Source of the DNA: Syngnathus acus
Lineage: Eukaryota; Chordata; Actinopteri; Syngnathiformes; Syngnathidae
Direction: 5' to 3'
Assembly (NCBI RefSeq): GCF_901709675.1
Contig: NC_051087.1
Coordinates: forward strand, 2,870,001-2,934,000
DNA length: 64,000 nucleotides
This document shows, piece after piece, positions 26,740-44,986 of this stretch (positions are counted from its first letter, which is position 1; each line of letters begins with the position of its first letter). The position numbers were made by a program, and so were the translations under genes. Under the pieces are notes generated by a model. It made no database searches. It worked only from the letters and a program-made list of their open reading frames with translations, and was not told the origin of the DNA.

Positions 26740-28730
26740 CAAATGTCTGTTTGTCGACCAGGACGCGCTTTCAAAATGGGGGAGTGGGGGTGATGACGCT
26801 CAAAAAGAAACACTGTGGATTGTAGCATCGAAAATAATAAACAGGTTTTTGTTTTAATTCATAGAATTCAATTTGAGTTTACAACATAAAAACAATTAGA
26901 TTTAATGTTATCTACAATATCTTTTAGTGCTTTAGTTCAGAACGCCGAAGCATTGTATTTTTTAAGGCATAACTTTGCCTGATACACAAGAGCAATTCTT
27001 CATTTTAACGAAGGTTGAAAATGTAAAATCATCAGGGCACTCTTTGAAATACCTACTCTGAACTAATTAGGTTAAAGTTATACTTTAATATTTTTAAAAA
27101 TTGCAGTCAGTGAATTATTGGAGTACACTACAACAACAACCATGTATACTTAAATATTTATTAGAATAATCATGTCATTTTGAGTTTTGAAGTAATAATT
27201 ATGTTCATTTTGATCACTTTAATTTAGGGGAAATTTAAAAATTGTCACTTTGGTTATTTTGCATTAATGAAGATTGTGATTATGTTTCTTTGTCGACAGA
27301 TGATTGCGCAAATTACCAAATGTGTATTTTCAGAATATGTTTTAAAACATTGCAGACAATAGTTTCTGGCATGATACGGTAGCTACGAATACAGATGATT
27401 GAAAAGATGACTTCATCTTTTGCGGATGTATTGAGGGAAAAAAAAAACAGCTCTCCCGCAGAACTCTCTAGGCTGCTTTTGTGAGCACCGCAACATGGCC
27501 GTGCTACATAATGCAGCAGCGGTCCAACTATTGATCGGCGTCACCACATCAAGGTGAGTATCCGTCGTCCTGAAAGAGGCCAAGCGTCCGCCGCTTGAGG
27601 CGATGCCCGGCCGAGTGACACATGATGAAACCACATCAAGGGCACTAAGAGTGGCCGCGGCACCTTTCTAGTCACTGCTTCAAAGCTGAGAGCAGCCCCT
27701 GGCAGTGCAAACCCCCCTTACCACCTCTTCCTCTTTTTCCCTTTTCGAGCTTCTGTGGGCTTGTTGGTCCTACTCGCCTTCCAAAGGCCTTCGATGTCAA
27801 AAGAGCTCAAAGATTGGGGAAACATACTGGCTGGTTGGTCCGCGTGCGAGCGTCTGGGTGTGAGCTGTGAGCGACAGCAGCTCTTTGCGAGTGTTTTCAT
27901 TTTGGATTTTGAAAAGGTTTGATTGTGTATCGGCAACTGGAGACTTTTTTTCAGTGTCATGAATGTGAATATATGATGTGCTTTTTTTTTTACAATCACA
28001 ATGAATTCTTCAAAAGCATTTCCAAGAAAAAAAACATTGGGAACAAACAAGAAAATACACAATATGGAAAAAAATGTTAAAAAAAGGAAGAAAAATCTGC
28101 AAATAAATGCCAAACCGCAATTATGGAGTGGTGACTGTAATTTAAATTGTAATATCAACAATCACCACTAGATGGCAGACATAGCACTTACACTGGGTCT
28201 AATATTGCCTCATACTATAATGTGAGTCGGCCTCTTATTTTGTATATAATACAAATTTATTGAGTCAGTTAATTTTGTGTGGAAAAAATGTACAAACTGA
28301 GTTCTTACCTTAAATGTTGATTTCTTGTTCTACTGTTTTGTGTGATTTTTATGCAAGGGAGCCCACTGTAGAAAAAAAATACAGTATCTGGTTATTTTGT
28401 TGTTTGCTTCAAACACTTTGGGTTAGCATCGTGGAACTTTTATATCTATAGCTACATCTATTTTACACATATGCATGTATTTGGTCCAATTTTTAAATAG
28501 CATTTTTGTTATCTACATCAAGTATGAAGTGGATCTTGAAATTTAGGATGAGCCTTTCTTCTTTTCTATAGTGTATAAAATAAAAACTAAACAGTGTCCA
28601 CAAGTACATGTGCTGTTTTCTCTCCTTTTTCTCGATAAATAAGTTATAACGCTTTGCCATAAGGCACCCGGGATTTTTTTTCGCCCTGTGGGCACGACAG
28701 TCTTCATTTCCCTCCCTCCCGTCGTACATT
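26740..28730. other. Gene-free stretch, AT-rich
   Basis: No exon is recognised. A strong CTCF-core-like motif, CCACTAGATGGCAG, lies at 28,165-28,178. A 147-codon minus-strand frame at 27,718-28,161 is phenylalanine- and lysine-rich with no recognisable domain, and is probably chance. Confidence 0.5.
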
Positions 28731-28739
28731 CCCAGCCGC

Positions 28740-29090
28740 TTGTTGTCCGGTGATGATTGAGTCCCACATATTGAAGTTATATCTGGCAGCCGAGCAGGTT
28801 TATCTGTTGGGGCTGATAACCGCGCCAGCTCGTGTGACGCCCAAAGACTTGAGGAAAAGTGAAAGGGGGGAAAAAAAGAGATGCCCAGCAAGCTCGTATA
28901 TTTTCATCTATCTCCTCTGGTCTTTCCTCAATGATTTAGCACATCTTCATCACGGCTGACCCCGACTAACGCGTGGCTCTTTATCCGGCGCTCCAGCTGA
29001 GAGCGCTGCTACCGGCCTGACAGCAGCCTCCGCCCAGCTTGTGTCAGTCAAAGAAAAGATAAACAAGACAGAGGAATATTTGTCGATCTC
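28740..29090. promoter_or_regulatory. Candidate regulatory block
   Basis: Mixed-composition, repeat-poor sequence with GATA/TATC-type words (ttatctgttggggctgataa) and E-box-like words. Support is weaker than for the 22.3 and 26.3 kb blocks. Confidence 0.2.
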
Positions 29091-29599
29091 GAACGCTGGC
29101 TGTGGAGGGACGGAGTTTGTAAATCTTCATTCCATACTCTGTGGGTGAAAACTTTGATTTGGTGATGTTATGGTTAAAGTCTACCCGTTTTGATTCATCT
29201 CAGGGGCAGCCATTTTGCCGCTTCCTGTCGACTGAAAATGACATCACAGTGCCTACGGGCTCAGGTAAAGACCAATCGTGGCTCACATGTTTTCCAGGTT
29301 TTGTCATGTGATGTCCACAAGCTGAACCTTTGGGATAAAACGTTGTGTCTTTCATTTGTGGAGATTTGCGTTTTACTCCAAACCCATACTATGCCCTTCC
29401 CTTTTCATAGCATAATTTGTGAATTGGTTTTTTTCCCCCCAACCTTCCATATGTTTGTCATTTTCATCTATAGTGGCGACCAATCAGTCTGCCACTGTTG
29501 GTCGGGTTGTGACACTTGAATGAATTTTGCTGCGCTGTACTTGTGACATGTGCAATGGCATTTGATTCGGTTGCATTAGCACAAAAACCAGCAAGGTAA

Positions 29600-30260
29600 T
29601 GGAGAAACCTTTGCAGTGCCCGGACTTCCTCACAAAGACTACGGGAGTCCATTTGAAAGGCGAGTAGTGAGTGCATTTGGCTTGTGGGAGTATCGAGTCC
29701 GGGGGAACGCGAAGGCTGCGGAGCAAAGCAGTACTTGCTGGAGCCTGACTGCGTGCGAGGCCTCAATTATTCATGCGGCGGTGCACATGTCAAGAGCTCA
29801 CCGACATGCACAACAGCGAGGCCGAGCGCGAATCAAGCGGCGCGTCCAGGAGGGCGCATGGGCGATCCCCACAATGCACCTGGAGGAGAAAACGCGCCCC
29901 CTCGCTCGTTCCCGGATAAACAGACAACAAGGCTGCCAGAACGCCGGGCGCCTCCGTAGCCTTTTATTTGTTTGTGTCTTGGCGGAGATGTCGGGGCAGG
30001 TGGGTTTCATCTTTTCATGGCTCATCAGACCACAGTTTGCTTCACTTTATTCTTCTCGACTCGCCATCATGCCCGACAATGATTTGAAGTCAGCTGTCTG
30101 CTTCTCTACGCTGGTCCCCGACACGTCTAGATTAGCCGACCGCCTCTCGATTTCTACAATTCACCACTCCGATCTCTTGAGTACTTTTTCTGTTGTCTAT
30201 AGATCAATATGCTGCCGCTTCGATATTAACAGATTTTTTAGCATATACTTTTTCTGACGT
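29600..30260. other. CpG-rich patch with an orphan 213-codon frame
   Basis: The part from 29,760 to 29,970 is CpG-rich relative to its surroundings. A plus-strand frame is open from 29,616 to 30,257, the longest in the gene-free region. Its product has no signal peptide, repeated motif or domain I can identify, and its composition changes from basic (first two thirds) to hydrophobic. I favour a chance frame through a GC-rich patch, possibly an enhancer or an unannotated first exon. Confidence 0.3.
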
Positions 30261-30519
30261 TTTTTTGCTTGGTTTTCGAGACCAAGGCACTTGCTAACTG
30301 GACGGACACTAAAAAATCTTCCTCAGAGGCTGTGCCAATAAAAACAGTCAAATGTCTAATTCGCATTCATAAGAGTGATGTTACAAACACACACAAACCC
30401 AAACAGAGTCAGTCTGGCGAGCGAACACAGTCGGCCATGTCGGTTGCGCTGCATGGACAGCGAAAACAGGCTCAGCGGCACGCTGGCCCTCCGATGGCAT
30501 CGGTGACTGCTCTATCAGC

Positions 30520-30920
30520 ATCCCATAATTTATGTTGTGCTAATTAGGTCCCCGGTGGCTGTCTCTCTCGGACTCCGGCTGGCCGATAGCGGCGGCCGGT
30601 CGCGCGAAGATGAGCTAAGGAGGAATGGGGTGGTCCCCGCCAAACTGAGACGCGGGCATGTCATAATTACTGTTAGTGAATAATTAACGCCCCTGTCCCG
30701 GTTCGCCTCTCGGAATAAAACATCCACGCCGCCTTCGTGGACAGATGTCACAGAGTCACGGAGGAAGGCTCAGCAGCTGCACAGCCTCGGTGCAACTGTG
30801 CTGTCTACTCATTAGCCGGGGCCCGGGTCGCCGGGTCACGCAGACCTGCGGGCTCGGGCCTATGTGTTATTAGCAAGCCAGGTCGCGCACGGTAGTCTAA
30901 AGCTAGCGCCTGCACTAGGT
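30520..30920. promoter_or_regulatory. Candidate conserved non-coding element
   Basis: The block holds GCTAATTAGG, CATAATTAC and GAATAATTAACG within about 150 bp, separated by GC-rich unique sequence. Three TAATTA-type cores close together outside AT-rich DNA is not typical background. Confidence 0.33.
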
Positions 30921-30929
30921 GTAAACAGC

Positions 30930-33030
30930 GGAATACAAAATAGATGCTGTCACGGAGCGTGTCGTTCCTTCATGTTTGGTGTGTTTCGACCAATGTATCT
31001 CCTCGTGTGCTCCCTTTAGTAATCGACACAATCTACACAAATTTCCCTTTCAACATGAAAAGCATTCATATAAAAAAAAAAGACAAATTATGTTAAACAC
31101 GCTGTTGCATAAACTGTACAAAAATTTCTAAGAAAACACTTTTACAATTTGGGGGGAATTAATGGGGAAACAACGCCGTCTAGTGGTCAAAGTGAGACAA
31201 GGGAGTACACAAAACTAACGGCAAAAACAATGTCAAAGAAAAACATACCTGTAGAAGACAATACGGAATAGAGTTTGTCTTTTAATGTTGCCACCAGCAC
31301 ATCCGCTCCCTAAACAAGCAAAATATTCATAATTACAATGTAGAATGAATGAACGATTCCTCCATGTTCACGAATACGACGAATTGAATTGGCGCCAAAA
31401 CGACGACGATAGAAACCTTCTATAAAAGTATTACTATCAATGAGAATTAGATAAAAGACATTAATACCACAATAAAATGTCACTATACACAATATTTACC
31501 AAAAACAGAACCAAAGTAGCAGCTTCTTTATACACAACTTACCCTCATCAATCGCACCGGGCGTAATGAAGTTGCTAGGGAAGCTAGCAAGCATACCGGA
31601 AGTAGAGTGCGCAGATGACACAGGAAATGACGAAATATTAATTAAATAAATTGTCTCATTAAATTAAATTTACAAATATAATAATCATTTCCCTGAAAAG
31701 ATCATTTAAATTCACACACAAAGGAAAAACATAATAATTATTAACTCGTTCGTTACACGTACAGTGTTCACCTGAAAGACAGTCCCAGCTGCTCCTTTCA
31801 GTGATGTCACTTTATTTGAGTATGGTTGCACTTACGCTGCATTTCATAAAATAAAACAGCTTCACACCCTGATGGAATGCATAATTCATGCAATGCCAAG
31901 CAACCGAGGAATAAATATGCCTTTTGAACACATATTACAGAGGCTCGGTTTGACAAGCTGCTTTTTCAGAAATGTATTTTATTTTTCCCTTTATATATAT
32001 AGAATGTAATAAAACTCAGCCCTCAAGACATTTAAATTGCTAATCATCAAGTAGCTTTTAATATCATACAGACAATAAATAATTCACACCAATGTCTATT
32101 CGGTGTAATTCATTAACTCTGGACCAAATCCCTCTTTATTTCCAATTCGCGCGGCCTTGAAACACTTTAATCCGGCTTGCTAAATCAGATCAAATCATTA
32201 TGACGACTTTCGGGATGGGGAGCTCTTTTAAACCTGCTCAAGGACAATCTTTTGAGGAGAAAAAAAGTACAGTGAAGTGCATATTTGCTCTTTTTTCTGA
32301 ATCTATTATAAAGTTTTTGAGGGGTTGGTTACTTGTCGATATTTGGGGAAACTTTGGTTTCTCAGTATTAGCACTCGGTTACATCCCAACCAAATGATTT
32401 TGATGGACAAAATCTTTCCTGCCATGTGACTTAAAGGCAGCACAGTGGCTCGATACCGACCAGCCTTGTTGTTGACCACGCGTGTGATGGAGTTGCCCGA
32501 ACCAAATGCAACAAAACGCAACACTGTTTACCATTTGCGGATGGCTTATTTGTCCGAGTGTTGGGGCGTTTTACATCACGCTTGCATCAGTCAGGGCTGA
32601 ATAGAAGAGTGTCTTCTGTCCTGCAAGGAGTGAGATGTGAGCAGTACCGCCAAGTCCCTACTTGGGCCTGGATGCTAAATAGCGACATTGATGGACTCTG
32701 AATTGCAATTTGGAGACACCAAACTTTACTTTGTGACGCTGGTTGACTTCCAAGTTGCTACGTATGTAGCCGACGTTTCGACAGGAATCATTGGACTGCT
32801 AAGGGTCGTTTAATCACAAGATGCTAATTCGCTAATAGCTGGCAAGTCTATCACGGAGATTATTCAAGCAGCGCTTGAGTAATACCAAGTCGGTCATGTT
32901 GTCTAAAATCAACTCTCTCGCCACAAAAGTCAAGAATCAACACAGAGCGGCCGGAGAGTATAAAATATACATTCATTCAGAGCCTGAGCGAGATCAAACA
33001 GCAAAATTGATCTGCTGTTCCTTCGAACCC
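30930..33030. other. Gene-free stretch
   Basis: No exon is recognised. Mostly AT-rich, with a CTCF-core-like motif at 31,175-31,188 (minus-strand reading). A short string at about 32,434-32,460 (ggcagcacagtggctcgata) resembles the start of the same dispersed repeat seen reversed at 19,430-19,485. Confidence 0.45.
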
Positions 33031-33039
33031 TGGGCTCTT

Positions 33040-33330
33040 CTCCTTCGGCTGTAAACTGAAGCGCGACGATCCGTAATGGCCGCCGCCGTCGTCAGATAAC
33101 AGCCCCGCTGTCACCCTGCGACCATTTCGGGTTCATGTGTTTGCCAGAGACTCGTAAGCGTCTCCCAGAAGCCCCTTTCACGCTAACCATGCTGCAATCA
33201 AGACAATGGAAGCGAGCCAATGTGGTCTCCGGGATCCTCTTGCACGCGCTAGATTAAAGACTGTGACTCGTCGCAGCGGTTTTAATTAATTGCTCTGTGT
33301 CTTCTCCGGGCTCGTTGTTTAGATGAGGCG
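33040..33330. promoter_or_regulatory. Candidate conserved non-coding element
   Basis: Contains GACAATGGA (SOX-like), TTTTAATTAATTGC (homeodomain-like) and AGATTAAAG, without simple repeats. This is inference from motif clustering. Confidence 0.28.
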
Positions 33331-33339
33331 GAATCTTTC

Positions 33340-36280
33340 CCTACTTTTATCCAGCCAAGGCACATAAACATAGCACAAATAAGAAGGAAATGTATGTTTG
33401 GTCAATTATTTCTTTGTTTGATGATGATTCTTGGCAGGAAATATTATAACATTGGAAAGTGTTTATTTGTCTTTTAAACGGTTGAAGGAATATTTGTGAG
33501 ATGAGCAACAAAGAGGAGTCTGTGGTTTGCGCCCTAAAGTATATCCGTTGAAATAATCATGATTTCTGGACCCTATTTTTAAAGTTTAAAGACGTACTTG
33601 TTTTCTTTCTTTTGGTATTCTCATAGCTTGGCAAAGGTCAAACAGGGCGTTTGCGCTACTGTGGGTGTGAACAAAGAGGGTTTAATTCCCAGCCAATGAA
33701 ATCGGCTCCACTCATTCCTTTTCTTTATTTGAAAGGAAAATTGCATTTAGGTCGGCAAAAAACCTCCTTTAATTCAAAAGAAGTTGATGGCCAGCTTGCC
33801 CCTCCCCAGCCCCGTCAGAGCCAGCCTGTAGGTCAGTCGGTCGCCGTCCCGACGAGGCCGCCCTGTCGAGGGTCATCCGCTGCCCACTCCCTTACCTCCG
33901 TTATTTATCTCCCTGGAACGCTTCATCCCTCTTCCTGTCAAAGCCCCTTCCTCCCTCCCTCCCCACATTGGTCTCCACTGAGGTTGGCACTGATCCTCGA
34001 GTGTGTTCGCCAATACCAACTACCCCCGAGCCAAAGCCTGCGGACTCCACCCCCTCCCCCACCCATCCAGGTCAGATGACATGAGTTCCAGGGCACCTCT
34101 CTAACAACAAGGCCCGTCGTCTATATGTGAGCAGTCCATCCGAGGGGTAATTACTTCCCCAAGTTAGACTCTGGCACTGGACTTCTTGGCCCCTTCAAGT
34201 CTCCGTGGACCGGTCAGGACTCGGCACCCCCCTTTCATTAGAAGCGAAAACAGACCGCAAGCGATGCCTAGTGATAAATTGGTTCGCCTCGCGTACTTGG
34301 GAGGCGAGGGCGGAGAATGACACTGGGAGGACGCGGAGGGGATGAGGAAGTCACAAATACAGCCATTGGAGATAAAAATATCTTTGGTGGAGTGCTCCAC
34401 TTTCCCGGATTAGAGGCCACGGTAGCCCCGAGATCGTGTAGCCTTTCAGCGAGGACGAGGCAGAGCCTTTTGCCACACACGGGAAGGACTGAGCCCAAAA
34501 TAGGGAGCATTAACATCAATGTAAGGTAATGACAGGAAAATGGTCGCTCCTTAGCATCCGCGCACCTTGCACTGACAGACTAAAGTGACACTCTAAGGAA
34601 AGAAAGCAGCGCAATTAGAGAGGTTCACGTAGCAGCGCTTTGATTTATAATTCACTGCAAACGAGCGAGTGAACGCTCCCCCCCACACACGCTAACCCAA
34701 GGCTAAGGGGATGACTCGAAATGAGACCCGCGACTGGGAGAGCGTTCAGCAGCGGGTGGGGGGAGGCGTCGGATCAGGGGGGCCCGAGCTAAAGAAGCCG
34801 ACTAATTTGCGCTCCGTTTGAGGTGGATTTAAAAAGGGAAGGAGAGACGTGAGGTCCATACCTGTGCCTGCGAGGCGAGGTGAGATCACAGAATGTGGCA
34901 AACGGAGACAAGCTGAAGAAAGTCAAGCATCTGAGCTGAATAAATGAAAGATGGGATCAGTCACTTCAAAACGAAAAGTTAGCTCCGTTTTTTTTTTTTC
35001 TTGCTGGCTCCAATTCCAAGTGCAAAGTCAAAAAGGGACTGTAAAGTTGATCTTTTGTGAGCTGCCTTTTTGTGAAAACGGTCTGGTCCTTTGAACGTAT
35101 TGGTTGATTAAATGCTAATAAGCTAATGAGGCTAATGCCCGTCCTTTCAACAGAGGCCTGATTTTCTCGCGTTCATCTCTAAAAACATACCCGAAATTCC
35201 GCCGGGCTCCCAACGGGCCCCCGTGATCCCCTCCGATCATCCCGTATTCCGAGGGCCCTTATAAAAGCTAATGTGCTGATTTTACGTTTTCAACCTGCCG
35301 TGATCCCTTCCCCGCAATCCCTCCTCCCTTGTTCCCTCCGGTTCGGCTTTCAGCGAGGATCGGCGGCGGCTTTGATCACAGTCCCCCGTTAAAGGTTTAA
35401 AAACGTCTCAATTCCTGACGATTGTTGAGGCCTCGGTGGTTTACTTTAAGCACCCCCCCCCCTCCACAATTTAAATGTAACACTCCTAAATGAGACACCT
35501 TCTCTCCCAGCTTCCCATCCTGCCGCCGCTTTCAAGTTCCCCCGTTTGGGTGCCATGGCCGTAAGCCCTAGATTTTGTCTCCCCCATCTTTTTTTTTTTT
35601 TTGCCAAATACAAAAAAAAGACCCAGTAAGCCGGGTCTTCATCGACGTAATCCCCAGATCTCCCACTCTCTCGGAAATCGATGACGAGGTTGAGAGGGGG
35701 TGAAACTTCCTTCTTAACTCATCGAGCTGGGAAGTGATAAAGTCCTGGGATCACTTTTTTTTTGGTGCAATTGCAGTGGCGCCATGATGAAACTAATGGT
35801 GCGATTTCGTGCTCTGTAGCCGCTTAGCATGATGTCCTTTATAGCGGGCCTTTGTGTGGATTCTTTTTCGACCATATCAGAAAAATATTCGACTTATTTT
35901 GAGCTCAAGGGAAAAGCTGATTAAATCCATTATGAAGTGTCTGAAATACATGGGGGGAAAAAAGTATCGGGACATCAATAAAAAATTAAACAAATAAAAT
36001 CCTTTGGCTATAAATAACCGAAAATTGGCAACGCGCTGGTCGTTTCGCTGTTTCACCCAATTTTGGATTACTTGGCACCTCAACTCTGAAATAGAACTTC
36101 CTTGTCGGACAATCAACTCAAAGGTCGTGTTGAATAACAGCGGTCAGGTTGAGGGTCAGTGCTAGGACAACAAGCCGTTTTTGGCTTATGTCAGCCTGAT
36201 GGGGGTTTCCGGAGCAGTGGGGTAGTATGTTCCACTACAACCCTCTTGCCCCTCCACTCCAGCACCGTAATTAATTTGTT
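33340..36280. other. Gene-free stretch
   Basis: No exon is recognised. A frame at 33,651-34,079 is proline-rich and low in information. The part from 35,130 to 35,420 is moderately GC-rich and contains a TATAAAA at about 35,261, but no first exon or start could be tied to it. Confidence 0.45.
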
Positions 36281-36289
36281 GTCGTATCA

Positions 36290-36640
36290 AAGTTGAAGCC
36301 TGGGAAATGTCCCGCGCCCGGCCCCCGCCTCCTTATTCAACAGCTGACCTCCAAGCAGCTGAAGGTTGCTTGGCAAACTTGGCTCGCCCCCGAGCGAAAA
36401 CATCTGCTTTCCTCGCGGGCGCGACTGCCGCCGACCCCCGCGGACCCCCGCGCCTCAGCTGGCCGCCGCGGCCCCGGCGAGAGTGAGCCCTTCCGCTGTC
36501 CTCGCGCGATGACCCTCACATTTATAACCCCTCCAAGCCTCGGGCCCAGACTCGAGGCCCTCTCCATCACCGAAGTGCCAAGGCGGTCACTTGACCGCTG
36601 CGAGGGAGCGCTCCTGTCTTGTTAGCCGCTCTTCATGGCC
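36290..36640. promoter_or_regulatory. CpG-island-like patch, possible unannotated promoter
   Basis: About 350 bp of very GC- and CpG-rich DNA (for example repeated acccccgcg and gccgccgcgg words) lies about 3.3 kb upstream of the psip1 promoter region. The frame through it on the plus strand (36,293-36,625) is proline/arginine-rich with no recognisable domain. Isolated CpG-rich patches in fish often mark promoters or strong enhancers. Whether a transcript starts here is unknown. Confidence 0.35.
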
Positions 36641-37259
36641 CGTTGACAGAAATGGAGGGGTGGCGAGGAAGGAGGGAGTTCTCTGGGCATCTGCGCAGCT
36701 CCCACAAAGTGGCGACGGTTGGAACTCTGACAGAAGCATCTGTCATCCTCTTGCCTTCTTCGTACACTCACCTGCTGTCCGAGGGCCCGACTGGTCCTGT
36801 CTTCCTCTTTGGCTCGCCACCCGCGTCCTCTCGTCTCCTCCCATCACATAAGAAGCTCTCGTGCGCCTCCTTTGGAGAATCCCACATATTGCAAACGTTC
36901 AGCTTATGGACAAAATTGAGGTTAAGTCAAGAAAGAAAAAGTAACAATGGTCTGAAATGACTTGAGGCTAGAAATGGAGTAAATGAGCAAAAATTCCCCC
37001 AAATAACACAATTTGAGTTCTAAATTGAATCACAATGAAGAGTATAAACTTGGTGTGGGGTCCTTCGGGTGTCATGAATTCGTGCTTGGTACAATGACAT
37101 TTGATAGTCTTCGTTATTAGCCGATGAATCTAAGCAAGATTTCAAAACTAGCAAGAATTGTAGTAGCTAATTGTACGCCCCGCTGTCAGTATTCTTGGTT
37201 TTGGTTTATGTTCTTTTGGCTAGTTGCCAACCCAGGGTATGTTAATGCGGCCAGCTCTG

Positions 37260-37353
37260 TTAAAATAAAATAAAATAAAATAAAATAAAATAAAATAAAA
37301 TAAAATAAAATAAAATAAAATAAAATAAAATAAAATAAAATAAAATAAAATAA
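37260..37353. repeat. (TAAAA)n microsatellite, about 18 units
   Basis: A nearly perfect pentanucleotide array. It could have grown from a retroposon A-tail, but no body is recognisable upstream. Confidence 0.97.
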
Positions 37354-37359
37354 ATGGAA

Positions 37360-38459
37360 TAACATTTGAGGATTGGCAAGACGTCCTGGAGCTGGAACTG
37401 AGCTAGCTTGGTCTCATTTCTCTTTTATGAAAGTCTACATTTGTCACTTGATAAGAATAACACGCTACAGATGGTGCTGGACGCTTGCCTCGGCCTCTCG
37501 TGATGTACACCAGCAATTAGGCCTCCATATATCCTGCATGTCGTTTAAAGACAATGAAGGATGCCGGTGATACTTGAAGGACGCTTGTCTTCGAGCTCCC
37601 AGAGAGGGGGTTAAGGGAGACGAGGAGGCCAGGACGGGGGTCCGGCAGGTCCAGGAATAATACCGAGCCAACCCCCTCCCTCCCCCTGCCCAGCCTGCCG
37701 GGTGAGAGACCTTCCGTGTTGGAGCCCAGCCAGCTTGGTGGGGGTCCTGCTCAGACGAGGAGATGACAACGTGTACGACGCGTATGACTGAGCGCGTATC
37801 CTTCACCCCGACAGACGAGGCGTTGGCACAACATCCCGGCCCACTCCGTCTCCGGAGGCTCTCGTAAAAAGCCTTCATTTGTTAAAGCTTCTTTGCTGCG
37901 ACCTCGCTCCCACGCTGAGAAGCTACTTTCTCCACTTCTCCCGGTTTGGCCGCTGCCCTCTGGCCATGGCGCCAACGAGAGCATTCATTTGATGAGGAAA
38001 CGTCAAAAGCTGACAGACCACCTCCTGTGATTTCAAGAGCAGAGACGTCTCCGTTTTTGCAAGGGTCTGTCCATATATGTGTTGTAATTATAGTCCTCGA
38101 CCTAAATTGTTTGCCGGGCTTTGATCCTTTTTACATTTTATTGCATCCTGCACAGAGTCAAGACACTATGTGCCGGAAAGTAAATTTTGCTTCAGAATTA
38201 TTGAAGAGCATCCGAGGCATCAAAAGCTGACAAAATACTTCCTGTGTGTAACAGAGATATTAGAAATTTTATAAGGGTCTGCCCAAAAACTTTTTTGTAA
38301 TTTAAGTCGTCAACCTAAATATTAAACCTGGAAAAAAAATCCATAACTAACTTGAATCATTGATTCTGGACTAGTGAAGCACTTTTGCGTTGAAGGGCAC
38401 CTTTCCTGGACTTCAATGAGTGATGACGTCCTTGAGCTGTGTGTGTTTAATGTGTGTGC

Positions 38460-38491
<32 letters not shown>

Positions 38492-39100
38492 CATACACAC
38501 GGATTGGCATCTTTCCCCATTTTACCGCTGGCAAGTCTTCAACGTGTTCGAGAGAAGCCATTGGAGAATGATAAAGTAGTCACAAGACAGGTCAGTGTGT
38601 TCATTAACACCATGGCAGGATTACTCGATAAATACATTAGATGTTCATAGCTTACCAAAGCCAGAAGAAAAGTTATTTATATTCAAAAGTTACTCTAATA
38701 CTACAGTATAACATCTGTTTGTTCAATTTTAGAATTATGAACGGTCCAATCCATCTCTTAATACCATACACTATCACGTGGTCATTTTTGAAACCATCAA
38801 TACAATACAAAAATACAATAAACCATCATCATCTTGAGTGGTCAGAATCGGTATTGATCTAATCAAATTACAGAAAACATTTTAAAAAATAGAATACATC
38901 ATACACACCAGAGCTTCTGAGATGCATGGATGGATGGATGGATGGATTACATATTGCAATTTAGTATGCAACATCAGCGACTTCCCACTTCAATTTTACA
39001 GTTCTATATGTAGAATTCGTCGTCTTACCACATGTTGACACTAAATAACTCACTCATATGAATGCAAAACTTATATACTCAGCAGCAGGACAAGAAGTGA
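37360..39100. other. Gene-free stretch upstream of psip1
   Basis: No exon is recognised. It contains the GT microsatellite listed separately and a short (ATGG)n tail at about 38,928-38,946, of the kind that ends some fish RTE-type retroelements. No element body was recognised. Confidence 0.45.
38449..38491. repeat. (GT)n microsatellite
   Basis: A GT dinucleotide array with one TGCG interruption near its start. Confidence 0.95.
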
Positions 39101-39106
39101 TGGGTC

Positions 39107-39169
39107 CGCCACCTTGAACCGGGAGTTCTCCACTTCAAAGTAAATGGTAGCTCCCGGTTTAAGATGGCG
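39107..39169. repeat. Imperfect inverted repeat (19-bp arms, 25-bp loop)
   Basis: The left arm at 39,107-39,125 (cgccaccttgaaccgggag) matches the reverse complement of the right arm at 39,151-39,169 (ctcccggtttaagatggcg) at 16 of 19 positions. A perfect CRE palindrome TGACGTCA follows at 39,178-39,185. This could be a small foldback element or a structured regulatory site upstream of psip1. Confidence 0.75.
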
Positions 39170-39399
39170 ACTAATCGTGACGTCATCGTAAAGCAAATAC
39201 ATATGCATGTTTCTAAGCAACGATACCACACAAATGCTCCCATCTATTTATAACGGGGATTACATATTTATTTCTTTTATTTGAACGTATTTACTAAACA
39301 ATCCACGTGAGATAATAAAAGAGATTATTGGGTTTTGTTAAGTTTAAAACACAAGGCTCATACAACAAGATTCAAAAACGGAATTAATAATCTCAGCGA

Positions 39400-44986
<5,587 letters not shown>

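Noticed and set aside
29616-30257. 213-codon plus-strand open frame, the longest in the gene-free region
   Set aside because: No recognisable domain, composition shifts along its length, no splice or promoter logic. A frame of this length in about 39 kb of partly GC-rich DNA is only mildly unlikely by chance.
33015-33035. A GGGTTCGAAGG-like string (minus strand) resembling a tRNA T-loop box
   Set aside because: No matching A box, anticodon arm or acceptor stem could be drawn around it.
38374-38650. Cys-Val-rich open frames near 38.4-38.6 kb
   Set aside because: They are produced by the (GT)n microsatellite.
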